DNA of 64,000 nucleotides from Acetomicrobium flavidum. GTDB lineage: Bacteria; Synergistota; Synergistia; Synergistales; Acetomicrobiaceae. The stretch covers positions 1,512,001 through 1,576,000 of the forward strand of contig NZ_FSQZ01000001.1 of assembly GCF_900129645.1 (NCBI RefSeq). Reading direction: 5' to 3'. The stretch's first letter is position 1, and every line of letters begins with the position of its first letter. The translations under genes were made by a program, and so were the position numbers. This document shows positions 17,465-26,083 of the stretch, piece by piece. The notes beneath the pieces are model-generated. The model ran no database searches. It had not been told where the DNA came from and saw only the letters and a list, made by a program, of their open reading frames with translations.

Positions 17465-18277
17465 GTGACTTATAGGGGAATTGCGATGACAATAGCTGGT
17501 AGCGATTCTGGCGGAGGGGCCGGCATCGAGGCCGATCTGGCGACTTTTTTACACCTGCGGGTATTCGGCACTGTGGCAATTACGGCCGTTACAGCCCAAA
17601 ATAGTTTAGGGGTTCATGAGGTCTTCGATGTTCCGACCGAGATCATAAGGGCGCAAATGCGTGCGGTGTTGACCGATTTTACCGTTGGAGCTGTAAAGAC
17701 GGGCATGCTATCGCGGAGGGAGACCATTTCCGAGGTGGCTGAGGGGATAAAGGCCCACAGGATCACAAAACTGGTCGTTGATCCGGTGATGGTCGCACAA
17801 AGCGGCGATCCCTTGATGTTCGGGGCAGCCTTAGATGCATTAAAATGCGAGCTTTTGCCACTGGCCCTCATCGTCACTCCTAACGTTCCTGAGGCTGAAA
17901 AACTGAGCGACATGAAGATAACGTCGATGCAGGAAATGAAGGAGGCTGCAAAGATTATAGCCGAATTGGGGCCTAGGGGTGTTCTTATAAAGGGAGGGCA
18001 CTTGGAAGGTCCCAAAGTCACTGACTTGTTCTACTATGAAGGCAAATTCTCCGTCCTTGAACAGGATAGAATAGACACAAATGATCATCACGGCACAGGT
18101 TGCACTCTATCGGCTGCAATTGCCGCAGAACTTGCTGCAGGGACAGGCGTTTTTGAGGCAGTGAAAAGGGCTCACGATTATACCAGATTGGCCATAGAGC
18201 ATAGGTTTAAAGGCGGGAAAGGCTATGGGTGCGTAGGCCATGTGTTCGATATTGAGTGGCTTAAGCCTGCTAATTGA
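17465..18277 (+). CDS. thiD: Hydroxymethylpyrimidine/phosphomethylpyrimidine kinase ThiD
   Basis: Phosphorylates HMP and HMP-phosphate for thiamine synthesis or salvage. The protein is about 270 residues, a ribokinase-fold enzyme with the ThiD opening [19 protein letters not shown], the middle [10 protein letters not shown] and the anion-hole/catalytic segment [16 protein letters not shown]. The GTG at 17465 gives good SD spacing from GGGGTGAT; the ATG at 17459 is also possible. It is followed by thiM and thiE, so the cell can build thiamine phosphate from preformed HMP and thiazole. No thiC or thiG is seen and no TPP riboswitch was found upstream. Confidence 0.92.
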   Translation: MTYRGIAMTIAGSDSGGGAGIEADLATFLHLRVFGTVAITAVTAQNSLGVHEVFDVPTEIIRAQMRAVLTDFTVGAVKTGMLSRRETISEVAEGIKAHRITKLVVDPVMVAQSGDPLMFGAALDALKCELLPLALIVTPNVPEAEKLSDMKITSMQEMKEAAKIIAELGPRGVLIKGGHLEGPKVTDLFYYEGKFSVLEQDRIDTNDHHGTGCTLSAAIAAELAAGTGVFEAVKRAHDYTRLAIEHRFKGGKGYGCVGHVFDIEWLKPAN

Positions 18278-18315
18278 GGCCTTTAATTTTTCATTGCTCT
18301 TTAGGAGGCATTGTG

Positions 18316-19128
18316 ATGTTTGATCTCAAACGGGTTGATTTTTCAAAGGTTTTGAAGGACGTGACCCTCCGCAAGCCCTTGATATATCACATGACTAACG
18401 GTGTTGCCATGAGCGAACAGGCTCATCTGGCCTTGGCAATAGGGGCTTCTCCTGTAATGTCACTTTATCCAGGAGAAGCAGCAGAGTTGATTTCTGTAGC
18501 CGACGTTTTGCTTGTAAACATAGGTACTCCTTCCAGAGAAGGAATCGAGGCGATGTTCGTCGCTGTGAGAGAAGCCCGTGAATTGGGTAAGCCCGCCATT
18601 TTAGACCCTGTAGGATATGGGGCAACGAAGATGAGAGTAGATCTCGTGAATAGATTGCTCGATACAAAGGCCTTTCGTGTCATAAAGGGCAACGGAGCAG
18701 AGATTTCTCTGCTTGGTGGTCAAGAAGCCCAAGTGCGCGGCGTCGATTCCATGGATTCTCCTCGGACGGCCCTGGCAGTTAAGACATTGGCCCTAAAGCA
18801 CGATTGCATAGCAGTGGCTACGGGGCCTACTGATTACGTCTCCGACGGCAAGGATGTTTATGCATTAAGGCGCGGTCACGAGTGGTTGACGCTCCTGTCT
18901 GGCTCTGGATGTTATGTTGGCACCATGATGGCCGCATATATGAGCGTAACTGAGCCGTTGATAGCAGCAATGACTGCATTAGCCTTAATGAGCGTCGCAT
19001 CCGAAGTGGCAGCCATGAAATCCGACGGTCCTGGTACATTTCGTGCAAATCTTTTTGATATCCTTCACGATTTTTCCCTAAATCCAAGCTCTTTTGATAT
19101 GCCAATATGGGAAAAACTTGAAATATAG
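18316..19128 (+). CDS. thiM: Hydroxyethylthiazole kinase ThiM
   Basis: Phosphorylates the thiazole moiety in thiamine salvage, 270 residues. The N-terminal segment [16 protein letters not shown] and the C-terminal [15 protein letters not shown], carrying the catalytic Cys, identify ThiM. The family usually reads HxxTNxV and GTGC; the first Gly-Thr pair is Gly-Ser here. I start at the ATG at 18316, which has AGGAGG eight bases upstream. An in-frame ATG at 18274 overlapping thiD lacks an SD. It is the middle gene of thiDME. Confidence 0.92.
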   Translation: MFDLKRVDFSKVLKDVTLRKPLIYHMTNGVAMSEQAHLALAIGASPVMSLYPGEAAELISVADVLLVNIGTPSREGIEAMFVAVREARELGKPAILDPVGYGATKMRVDLVNRLLDTKAFRVIKGNGAEISLLGGQEAQVRGVDSMDSPRTALAVKTLALKHDCIAVATGPTDYVSDGKDVYALRRGHEWLTLLSGSGCYVGTMMAAYMSVTEPLIAAMTALALMSVASEVAAMKSDGPGTFRANLFDILHDFSLNPSSFDMPIWEKLEI

Positions 19129-19147
19129 CCTTTGGGTGGTGAACCGG

Positions 19148-19777
19148 TTGGTTTCCAACTTAAAAGATAAGTTGAAGCTTTATGTCATATTGGACAGGTT
19201 TCTTGGCAAGGGCGTCCCTTTATGCGAACAAGCCCGACTTGCCATAATGGGCGGAGCAACGGCCATCCAATTGCGCGATAAAAAGATGCAGGGCCGGGAC
19301 TTTTACAGGGCCGCCTTGGCCGTAGGTGAAATTTGCAGGGAACAAGGGGTACTTTTTATAGTTAACGACAGGCTTGATGTGGCCTTAGCTGCCGAGGCTG
19401 ACGGCGTACATTTGGGGCAGGAGGATTTGCCCTTAGAGGCTGCTAAAAAGATAATTCCGCCAGGTTTCATAGTAGGCATCTCGGTGAGGACTCCTGCTCA
19501 AGCTAAGGCGGCTCAAGCGGGAGGAGCTGATTATTTGGGCGTAGGAGATGTCTTTGGCACCTCAAGCAAGCCTGATGCCAAAACGATCGGTGTCGTGGGA
19601 TTGCGAGAGGTGTGTCAAAGTACACCCCTTCCCTGCGTTGCCATTGGCGGTATTAACGTAGGTAATGTTAGGATTGCCTTGCAGGCAGGGGTCGTGGGCG
19701 TGGCCGTCATATCTGCGGTGGTGTCTCAGAAAGACATAGTTGCCGCAGCAAAAGCTTTGAGGGCTTTGATTCCATAG
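19148..19777 (+). CDS. thiE: Thiamine-phosphate synthase ThiE
   Basis: Joins HMP-pyrophosphate and thiazole phosphate into thiamine phosphate. It is a TIM barrel of 209 residues, the usual family length, when started at the TTG at 19148 (GGGTGGTG six bases upstream). Landmarks: GGATAIQLRDKKM, FIVNDRLDVALAAEADGVHL with GQEDLP, GVGDVFGTSSKPDAK, and the phosphate loop AIGGINVGNV. It closes the thiamine salvage set. The downstream M48 gene begins one base after the stop, so the two may be co-translated. Confidence 0.92.
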   Translation: MVSNLKDKLKLYVILDRFLGKGVPLCEQARLAIMGGATAIQLRDKKMQGRDFYRAALAVGEICREQGVLFIVNDRLDVALAAEADGVHLGQEDLPLEAAKKIIPPGFIVGISVRTPAQAKAAQAGGADYLGVGDVFGTSSKPDAKTIGVVGLREVCQSTPLPCVAIGGINVGNVRIALQAGVVGVAVISAVVSQKDIVAAAKALRALIP

Positions 19778-19778
19778 C

Positions 19779-21005
19779 ATGTGCGAATTCCTGTTTTGGT
19801 TAGCCCTCTATGTGGCTGCGGTGTGGGAGGTCTCCCTTCATTTACTAGAGCTGAGACACTTAGGGAAAATGCAAAAAGGCCTTTTCCCATTTCCTGGTTT
19901 ACCGCAAGCCATGCCTTCTTTCGGCAATTTAGACAATAGCATTGCATACGCAAGGAATCGCGTGAAACTATCCCTGGGAGAGACGTTGACGAATTATATC
20001 CTGTGTGTGGCAATCGCGGCATATGGGGTTCCCGACCGGATCAGCCAATTGATTGGCAATGTTGTAAATTCACAGGGCCTGATAGCAGGGTTATCGGGCC
20101 TTGTATTATGCTTCCTATTTTGGTCATGCAATTTGCCGTGGGCATGGTTGAGGACGTTCCGCGTTGAGCGCAAATATGGCTTTAACCTCACTACGAAAAT
20201 GACGTTTGCCAGAGATAAGCTCATTGGGCTGATTTTATTGACATCCGTCTCCTTCGCTTCGCTTTTCTACTTTGCCTTGATATTTCGATATCCATTATGG
20301 CCACTTTATTTGATGCTTACTTTATTTCTATTTGAATTCATTATTATGCTAGTCGTCCCCGTGATCATCTTGCCGTTATTTTTTAAACTTCAACCTCTTA
20401 TGGACGAAGATCTGGCGTTTAAAATAAGGGGCTTGCTCGATAAGTTAGGCATTAGGAATTTCAACATTTATGTCGCCGATGCATCGAGAAGAACCTTACA
20501 CGGCAACGCCTTTATCGCGGGAATGGGAAAGGTCAAGAGGATAGTGCTCTTTGATACGTTGTTGTCGCGCTTGAAAGCCGATGAAGTATGTGCTGTCTTA
20601 GCGCATGAGTTAGGGCATTGGAAGCTTCGCCATATCGGGAAACGCCTGGTCCTTCTATGGGCTGTACAGGCCACCTTGATCCTTTGTGCCTATCTAATGT
20701 GGAGCTTTGGGTTCGTCCAAGCTCTGCATATCCAAAGCCCTCAAGCCTTTGCCGTGTATGTCTTCGTGTTCTTGAACGCATTCATGACCTTGGCGTTTCA
20801 ACCCTTGATATTGCATGTTTCTAGAAAACACGAGCTGGAGGCTGACCGGTTTGCTGCAGAAAGCCTGGATCGAGAAAGCGTGATCCAGGCTTTATCCAAG
20901 ATATCGAGTGACAACTTGAGCTGGTTGCCCTCCAGCAAAATATATGCTATGTGGTATTCAACGCATCCCTCTATCCTTGAGCGCATAACAATATTAAATC
21001 AATAG
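19779..21005 (+). CDS. M48 family (Ste24/CAAX-prenyl-protease-1-like) membrane zinc peptidase
   Basis: A polytopic membrane metalloprotease of 408 residues. Several hydrophobic segments surround the active site. The zinc motif HELGH sits in CAVLAHELGHWKLRH, and the third ligand Glu is in HELEADRFAAE. A conserved ADASRRTLHGNAFIAG stretch precedes it, as in Ste24 homologues. In bacteria without prenylated CAAX proteins the role is likely membrane-protein quality control, which is inference. The ATG lies one base after the thiE stop. It converges on the M20 gene with only about 24 bases between. Confidence 0.85.
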   Translation: MCEFLFWLALYVAAVWEVSLHLLELRHLGKMQKGLFPFPGLPQAMPSFGNLDNSIAYARNRVKLSLGETLTNYILCVAIAAYGVPDRISQLIGNVVNSQGLIAGLSGLVLCFLFWSCNLPWAWLRTFRVERKYGFNLTTKMTFARDKLIGLILLTSVSFASLFYFALIFRYPLWPLYLMLTLFLFEFIIMLVVPVIILPLFFKLQPLMDEDLAFKIRGLLDKLGIRNFNIYVADASRRTLHGNAFIAGMGKVKRIVLFDTLLSRLKADEVCAVLAHELGHWKLRHIGKRLVLLWAVQATLILCAYLMWSFGFVQALHIQSPQAFAVYVFVFLNAFMTLAFQPLILHVSRKHELEADRFAAESLDRESVIQALSKISSDNLSWLPSSKIYAMWYSTHPSILERITILNQ

Positions 21006-21029
21006 CAATTTGTCAAGTACTAGCCTGTT

Positions 21030-22208
21030 TCACATTGACAAAGCCTTTTGAGCACAGGCGGCTTGTAGGGCTGCTCCGATGGGAAGGCAATCCTCGTCTA
21101 TGTCAAACAAATCGTTATGGCCAGGATGGATAGCTCCTTTTGCCTCATTGCGGCAGCCTAATTGATAAAATGCTCCTGGTATTTTTTCAAGGAAGTATGC
21201 AAAATCTTCCACCCCAAGGCTGGGTTTTTCAAGCAAGACCACTGAGTTTTCACCAAGAAGCTCATTTGCTGTATTGATGACAAAATCCACCCATTGAGAG
21301 TGATTAGTCAGAGCAGGATATCCCTTTATCCTCTCTAAAATTCCTTGGCCTCCCATGCCCTTGGGAATTAACTCGACGTATTGCCTTATCTTTTCGTTGA
21401 GCTTTTCGCGAGTGTCGGGGGATAAGGTTCGAAGAGTTCCCGTCATGGTCACTTCGTCGGCGACGATGTTGTTCTGGCTGCCGCCTTTTATGGTGCCAAA
21501 GGTCAAGACTGCGGAGTCCCTTGGGTCCGTAGCCCTGCTTACTATCGTTTGCAGGGCAGAGATAAGCTGTCCTGCTATTACTATGGCATCTATCCCCTCG
21601 TGTGGGTAAGCTCCGTGAGTGCTTTTGCCCATAACTTTTAGCGTCAGCATGTCTGAGGCTGCATTCATTTGACCATATCTGATGCCTATTTTGCCTGTAG
21701 TTAACTCGGTCGATACGTGAAGGCCAAAGATGGCCTTCGTGTTTTCGTCAAAGATACCGTCCTCTATCATCTGCTTGGCTCCACCTGTTGTCTCTTCTGC
21801 AGGCTGGAAAACCAACAAGACATTTCCCTTAAGCGATTTTCTTTCCTCGGCCAATAGCCTGGCAGCTCCAAGGAGCACTACCATGTGGGCATCGTGTCCG
21901 CAGGCATGCATTACGCCTTTGTTTTGCGACGCGTATTCTACTGTTTTTTTGTCCTGGATTGGGAGAGCATCCATATCGGCTCGCAGGGCTACGCTTAAAT
22001 TGCCGCTTCCTTCTATCAACCCCACTACGCCGTAGTGATGATTAAATGTTTTATACGGTATTTTTAGCTCCTCCAGATATTTTATTATCATGTCGCGCGT
22101 GCGCTTTTCCTGCCCAGAAAGCTCAGGATGTCTGTGAAAATCCCTTCTGATGTTTACCATCCAATCACTTATCTTTAGTGCCCTTTCAATTACCGTCATT
22201 TCCGACAT
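21030..22208 (-). CDS. M20 family amidohydrolase (aminoacylase/hippurate-hydrolase type)
   Basis: A cytosolic metal-dependent amidase of 392 residues in the M20D group that includes hippurate and IAA-amino-acid hydrolases. FHRHPELSGQEKRT opens the catalytic domain. MHACGHDAHM carries the metal ligands, FQPAEETTGGAKQM the catalytic and ligand Glu residues, and GLHVSTELTTG and GKSTHGAYPHEG the dimer/lid region. A late Glu in GVEDFAYF and HPGHND complete the site. It probably deacylates N-acyl amino acids or trims short peptides, in line with an amino-acid fermenter. AAGGAGCG precedes the start on the minus strand. Confidence 0.9.
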   Translation of the reverse strand: MSEMTVIERALKISDWMVNIRRDFHRHPELSGQEKRTRDMIIKYLEELKIPYKTFNHHYGVVGLIEGSGNLSVALRADMDALPIQDKKTVEYASQNKGVMHACGHDAHMVVLLGAARLLAEERKSLKGNVLLVFQPAEETTGGAKQMIEDGIFDENTKAIFGLHVSTELTTGKIGIRYGQMNAASDMLTLKVMGKSTHGAYPHEGIDAIVIAGQLISALQTIVSRATDPRDSAVLTFGTIKGGSQNNIVADEVTMTGTLRTLSPDTREKLNEKIRQYVELIPKGMGGQGILERIKGYPALTNHSQWVDFVINTANELLGENSVVLLEKPSLGVEDFAYFLEKIPGAFYQLGCRNEAKGAIHPGHNDLFDIDEDCLPIGAALQAACAQKALSM

Positions 22209-22289
22209 GACTTTCTACGCTCCTTTTTAGATCAATCATCATCAATGCTAGAATATTATATATTTTAATGACGGAGGAGCTCTTTTATA

Positions 22290-22979
22290 ATGGAAGTTAT
22301 AAAATTAAAGCTGGACGTAACTGAAATTGAGCTAGATGCACTGATCCCTCATCAAACCAAGTCAAACCCTGACCAAGAGACGATTGAGGGGCAAGCAAGA
22401 AGGCTTCTTTTGGACATAAAGGAACTTGTGACGCCGACGCTTTTATACGAATTTTGCCAACCCTGCTTTGATGAACGCGGCTTAGTTCTTACCTTCGACG
22501 GGAAAAAATTGGCCTTTAGCCCTGAGGATGGGTTATCAGACCTCAAAGCGGCGGATGAAGTTTTCGTTGGTTTAGCCACGATTGGACCTGCCATAGAAGA
22601 AAAAATTGAAATATATAACTCAAGAAACGAACTTCTCGTCTCTTATATCTTAAGCGAGCTTAGCGTGGCTGTTATGGGACAGGTCATCAAAAAAATAAAG
22701 AATTTATTGCTTGATATAGCACGTCAAAGGGGATATGGCGTAAGCTTGGTCCACATACCAGGTTCTACGCCGGGCCTGCCCTTGTCCCTGCAACCTTTGA
22801 TAGTCGAGGGTTTAAATGGGAGGGCTTATGGGATTACCGTAAACGAGCACGATATAATTAAGCCCTTCTATTCCGTTACCTTCATGGTTGGCATGGGATC
22901 TAATTATGCTCGCGACGAACTGCTTCCAAAGTGCCCCGGTTGTTCCAGAAAGGACAGCTGTGCCTGGAGGAACAAATAG
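22290..22979 (+). CDS. Stand-alone MetH-type (B12-dependent methionine synthase) activation-domain protein
   Basis: A 229-residue protein resembling the vitamin-B12-dependent methionine synthase activation domain that binds SAM in MetH. The segment PGSTPGLPLSLQPLI and the C-terminal Cys cluster KCPGCSRKDSCAWR match the free-standing form I know from anaerobes. No methionine synthase is encoded nearby, so the partner is unknown. Involvement in cobalamin reactivation is inferred from the family only. It starts 81 bases from the divergent M20 gene, with GACGGAGGAGC upstream, and is followed 41 bases later by hisD. Confidence 0.7.
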   Translation: MEVIKLKLDVTEIELDALIPHQTKSNPDQETIEGQARRLLLDIKELVTPTLLYEFCQPCFDERGLVLTFDGKKLAFSPEDGLSDLKAADEVFVGLATIGPAIEEKIEIYNSRNELLVSYILSELSVAVMGQVIKKIKNLLLDIARQRGYGVSLVHIPGSTPGLPLSLQPLIVEGLNGRAYGITVNEHDIIKPFYSVTFMVGMGSNYARDELLPKCPGCSRKDSCAWRNK

Positions 22980-23020
22980 CTTGGTTTTCTAAGACTTCGA
23001 TGAAGGAGTGAAAATTTGTC

Positions 23021-24271
23021 ATGCGTTTTATCAAACGTCCGGAAGTTGTAATTGGCGAGGACTTAATGCGCGAAGTGTCTGACAAGGTTGAGGATATTTT
23101 AAGTCAGATAAAGAAAAAGGGATGGGAGAGCTTGGTAAATATATGCCAATCCCTTGACGGCATAGCACCATTTAGGATTAACCCCAAAGACATGACGAAA
23201 GCCTGGCGAGATTTGTCTCAAGATCTAAAGGACGCATTAAAGATGGCTGAAAAAAACATTCGAACTTTTCATAGGGCGCAAAGGGACATATTCAAGACCT
23301 TTGAGTGCGACGTAGCGGATGGCATAAAAGCTGGAATACGATTTATCCCCGTAAAAAGCACCGCCATTTACGTTCCCGGGGGCAGATATCCGTTGCCAAG
23401 CAGCGTCTTGATGGGGGTGATTCCCGCCCAGGAGGCCGGCGTTGAAAGGGTAGTGGTGTTAACTCCTCCGGGAAAGGAAGGTAACCCTAATCCGGTTACG
23501 CTTGCAGCAATGGGCCTGCTCGGCGTTAAGGAGGCATGGGCGATCGGGGGTGCACAAGCCGTTGCAGCTGTGGCTTTTGGAGCGGGCGATATAAAGCCTG
23601 TAGATTTTATAGCAGGGCCCGGAAATGTCTTTGTGACGGAGGCGAAAAGGCAGGTCTTTGGTACCGTGGGCATTGACGGTTTAGCAGGTCCAAGTGAGGT
23701 CTTGATCGTGGCAGACGAAAGCGCAGATCCGAAATTCCTTGCAGCTGATATGATTGCCCAGCTTGAACATGATCCCAATGCCAAAGCTACGTTGCTTGCC
23801 ACCGACGAGACAATTGCAGAAAAGACAATAAAAGAAGCCTTAAACATTCTCTCAAATCTTGAGACGGCCTCAATAGCTTCAATTTCATGGGAAAAAGGGG
23901 CGACGATTGCAGTGGGCAGCCTGCAGGAGATAGCAGAGTATGCAGATAAGCTTGCCCCTGAGCATCTGGAATTGGCGTTGAAGGATCCCCAAGGCAAGCT
24001 TCAACTTTTCTCATGCTACGGCGCTGCCTTTTTGGGGAAATACTCCTCAGTGCCCTTCGGAGATTACATCGCTGGCACAAATCACGTGTTGCCCACGGGT
24101 GGGTCTGCGAGATTTCAAGGTGGCCTAGGGGTAGGAACTTTTCTTCGTCCGATGCAACACCTGCATTTGTCGCCTAAAGCCGCAGCGATGCTTGCCTTGC
24201 ATGGGGCGACGATAGCCAGGGCGGAAGGTCTGGCTGCTCATGAAATTGCCATGAAATTGCGGCACATGTAA
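23021..24271 (+). CDS. hisD: Histidinol dehydrogenase family protein
   Basis: A zinc-dependent NAD+ enzyme that oxidises histidinol to histidine in two steps, 416 residues. Family motifs: TAIYVPGGRYPLPSSVLMG, IDGLAGPSEVLIVAD, LEHDPNAKATLL, the catalytic Glu314-His315 pair in LAPEHLEL, the zinc region SARFQGGLGVGTF and the C-terminal GLAAHE. No other his biosynthesis gene is in the window. This leaves open an orphan HisD, or a HisD-like dehydrogenase of another substrate, for example the sulfopropanediol type. The ATG follows GAAGGAG. It is cotranscribed with the MetH-activation-like gene. Confidence 0.85.
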   Translation: MRFIKRPEVVIGEDLMREVSDKVEDILSQIKKKGWESLVNICQSLDGIAPFRINPKDMTKAWRDLSQDLKDALKMAEKNIRTFHRAQRDIFKTFECDVADGIKAGIRFIPVKSTAIYVPGGRYPLPSSVLMGVIPAQEAGVERVVVLTPPGKEGNPNPVTLAAMGLLGVKEAWAIGGAQAVAAVAFGAGDIKPVDFIAGPGNVFVTEAKRQVFGTVGIDGLAGPSEVLIVADESADPKFLAADMIAQLEHDPNAKATLLATDETIAEKTIKEALNILSNLETASIASISWEKGATIAVGSLQEIAEYADKLAPEHLELALKDPQGKLQLFSCYGAAFLGKYSSVPFGDYIAGTNHVLPTGGSARFQGGLGVGTFLRPMQHLHLSPKAAAMLALHGATIARAEGLAAHEIAMKLRHM

Positions 24272-24272
24272 C

Positions 24273-24452
24273 TTAAGGGATATTCAGTTTATCCTTTATC
24301 GTCCGCACGTCGTCGTAAATTTTTCCTATGGCATAAAGTACAATCCCGTTAATGGTGACCGCAAGCCCCGATGGGATTGTCACGACGGGAATCATTATAA
24401 TGATTCCAAGGACGATGCCTATAATCCCGAATATCCTCAGCATTTTACCCAT
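24273..24452 (-). CDS. Small membrane protein, 59 residues
   Basis: A short gene on the minus strand between hisD and csaA. It begins with ATG preceded by CAGGAGG seven bases upstream, which is strong support for translation. The product has two hydrophobic stretches (FGIIGIVLGIIIMIPVV and LAVTINGIVLYAIG) and a charged tail (KIYDDVRTIKDKL). It looks like a two-helix membrane protein. No family is recognised. It is divergent from csaA and its stop lies one base from the hisD stop. Confidence 0.6.
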   Translation of the reverse strand: MGKMLRIFGIIGIVLGIIIMIPVVTIPSGLAVTINGIVLYAIGKIYDDVRTIKDKLNIP

Positions 24453-24563
24453 GGTCGGACCTCCTGTTTGAAAAAAGGATTTAATAAGATTAATTGCAGC
24501 ATAGCAGGTATAAAACTAAATAGAAAGGCCATAGATAAACTTGAATGGGCGGAGGTGCTCAAG

Positions 24564-24902
24564 GTGGCTACTATAACTTACGAACAGTTTGATGCTGTGG
24601 ACATGAGGGTGGGAAAAATTTTAAAGGCAGAGATCAACGAAAAGGCGAGGAAGCCAGCCTATAAGCTTTGGATCGATTTCGGCGATGAAATTGGAGTAAA
24701 GCAATCGAGCGCTCAGATAACGAAGCTTTATTCTCCAAGTTCCCTAGAGGGCAAGTTGATCATTGCCGTACTTAACTTTCCGCCGAAGACTGTTGCCGGA
24801 TTTAAAAGTGAAGTTTTAGTTCTTGGAGTGCCAAACAAAGACGGAGATGTTGTGTTATTATCGGTAGACGATGATCCCCCTTTGGGGGGTAGGGTATTCT
24901 AA
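24564..24902 (+). CDS. csaA: CsaA-like tRNA-binding/chaperone protein
   Basis: A 112-residue OB-fold protein homologous to the C-terminal dimerisation/tRNA-binding domain of methionyl-tRNA synthetase. The pattern VDMRVGKILKAEINEKARKP with later KQSSAQIT and LNFPPKTVAGFKSEVLVLG matches CsaA, proposed as a secretion-related chaperone that also binds tRNA-like RNA. I start at the GTG at 24564 with GGAGGT eight bases upstream, giving the usual length. The 32 in-frame codons before it lack similarity. Confidence 0.85.
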   Translation: MATITYEQFDAVDMRVGKILKAEINEKARKPAYKLWIDFGDEIGVKQSSAQITKLYSPSSLEGKLIIAVLNFPPKTVAGFKSEVLVLGVPNKDGDVVLLSVDDDPPLGGRVF

Positions 24903-24931
24903 GTTTTTTGGATTTGAAATATAAAAAGTGC

Positions 24932-24960
24932 TTGACTTTTGAACAATATGGTGTATTATA
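24932..24960 (+). promoter_or_regulatory. Promoter of the cold-shock gene
   Basis: TTGACT (24932-24937) and ATTATA/TATTAT (24954-24960) are spaced 16-17 bases apart. The transcript would carry a roughly 60-base 5' leader before the cold-shock GTG, in keeping with leader-based control in this family. Confidence 0.65.
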
Positions 24961-25027
24961 TCTTGTGTCGATAGGCGCCATCGACAATAATAAAATTTAC
25001 AAAACAAGTATTTAGGAGGCAACATTA

Positions 25028-25231
25028 GTGAAAACACAGGGAACAGTCAAGTGGTTTAACGAGTCTAAGGGATATGGCTTCATCACTGCAGACACCGGCA
25101 AGGACGTCTTCGTTCATTACAGCGCTATACAGCAGGATGGATTTAAGACATTGGCAGAAGGTCAAAGGGTTTCTTTCGAGATAGTACAGGGAACCAAAGG
25201 GCCACAGGCTTCTGAAGTAACGGCTCTATAA
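25028..25231 (+). CDS. csp: Cold-shock protein, CspA family
   Basis: A 67-residue single-domain nucleic-acid-binding protein (OB fold) that melts RNA structure. RNP1 is KGYGFIT and RNP2 is VFVHYSAI, both intact. The first residues [14 protein letters not shown] are typical. It starts with GTG after AGGAGG. It is monocistronic, with its own promoter and terminator. Confidence 0.97.
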   Translation: MKTQGTVKWFNESKGYGFITADTGKDVFVHYSAIQQDGFKTLAEGQRVSFEIVQGTKGPQASEVTAL

Positions 25232-25263
25232 ATTAGAGAATAATACTTAATAGCCTATCGAGG

Positions 25264-25286
25264 GGGGCATCTCTTAGAGATGCCCC
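25264..25286 (+). terminator. Terminator of the cold-shock gene
   Basis: GGGGCATCTC and GAGATGCCCC form a 10-bp perfect stem around a TTA loop, followed by an A/T tail ending TTTT. Confidence 0.9.
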
Positions 25287-25297
25287 ATAAATTTTGT

Positions 25298-25576
25298 CTA
25301 CTGCGGTGTATTGGCATCGATGTTGCGGGCGGCATTAATGATCAGATCACGAACAAATTTTTTACGCTCATTTTCATTGGCAATATTTATATAATCATTA
25401 AGAACATCAAAAGTATCTAGTCGGGCAGTTTCTACGATTTGAGTAAACATGTCTATGATCTCGTCAGTATGTTTATTGATGAATCTCTTCTTGGTTTTTT
25501 CCAGTTTTTCTTGTGTCTTAAGTATCATTTCCTCTATTGTGCTTCTTCTCCTTCGTCTACCCTTATTTTCTGGCAA
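25298..25576 (-). CDS. Hypothetical basic/helical protein, 92 residues
   Basis: No recognised family. On the minus strand, AAAGGAGGG precedes a TTG at 25576, which I take as the start; a further eight in-frame codons to an upstream ATG are less likely. The N-terminus is very basic (a run of five Arg at RRRRR). The rest is predicted helical and charged (EEMILKTQEKLEKTKKRF, then DIINAARNI-like segments). The basic head suggests nucleic-acid or membrane-surface contact, but this is a guess. It is convergent with the cold-shock gene. Confidence 0.6.
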   Translation of the reverse strand: MPENKGRRRRRSTIEEMILKTQEKLEKTKKRFINKHTDEIIDMFTQIVETARLDTFDVLNDYINIANENERKKFVRDLIINAARNIDANTPQ

Positions 25577-25707
25577 TTTAGTTCCCTCCTTTCGTCTCAA
25601 ATTTGAAGTTCATTATACTATCAATAATCATTAAAATCCATTAGTTTTTGTTGAAATATAAAAAAATCATATTATATGCAATATGAACTTTTTTAACTAG
25701 GGGAAAT

Positions 25708-26034
25708 TTAGTTGTTTTTTATGTGCTCTCTATGTCGTAAGCCTGTTAGTTCGGATACTAAAAATGTGAATATTATGCCCGTTCCAGGTTCATTAAGTTT
25801 GCCGGCCTCGACGATGGCATCGTATATTGACTTGTATTCGTTAATATCGCTAAGTATTAGAATTATCTCTTTGGACGCTTCTATGTGTAAGTTGAAAAAT
25901 TTTAGTGCTTCGGATTGTCCCGTGCCTCTCCCATAAAGAATGGTCGCTCCCTTTGCACCTGCCTTTTTTGCCTTTTCGACTACTTTGTCAGCTTTTCCCC
26001 TTTCTACGATGGCAACGATACATTTAACATCCAT
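25708..26034 (-). CDS. P-II-like regulatory protein
   Basis: A 108-residue protein of the nitrogen-regulatory PII fold: VKCIVAIVERGKADKVVEKAKKAGAKGATILYG, then GTGIIFTFLVSE near the end. The T-loop sequence of GlnB/GlnK, including the uridylylated Tyr, is not present, so this is a divergent PII-like member. AAAAGGAGAG precedes the ATG on the minus strand. It follows a DUF1538 membrane protein by 49 bases. That pairing is common as I recall and suggests the PII-like protein gates this transporter-like partner. Confidence 0.8.
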   Translation of the reverse strand: MDVKCIVAIVERGKADKVVEKAKKAGAKGATILYGRGTGQSEALKFFNLHIEASKEIILILSDINEYKSIYDAIVEAGKLNEPGTGIIFTFLVSELTGLRHREHIKNN

Positions 26035-26083
26035 AGTAATGTCTCTCCTTTTGTGCTTTATTTAAAAGGCGGTAATTGATAGT

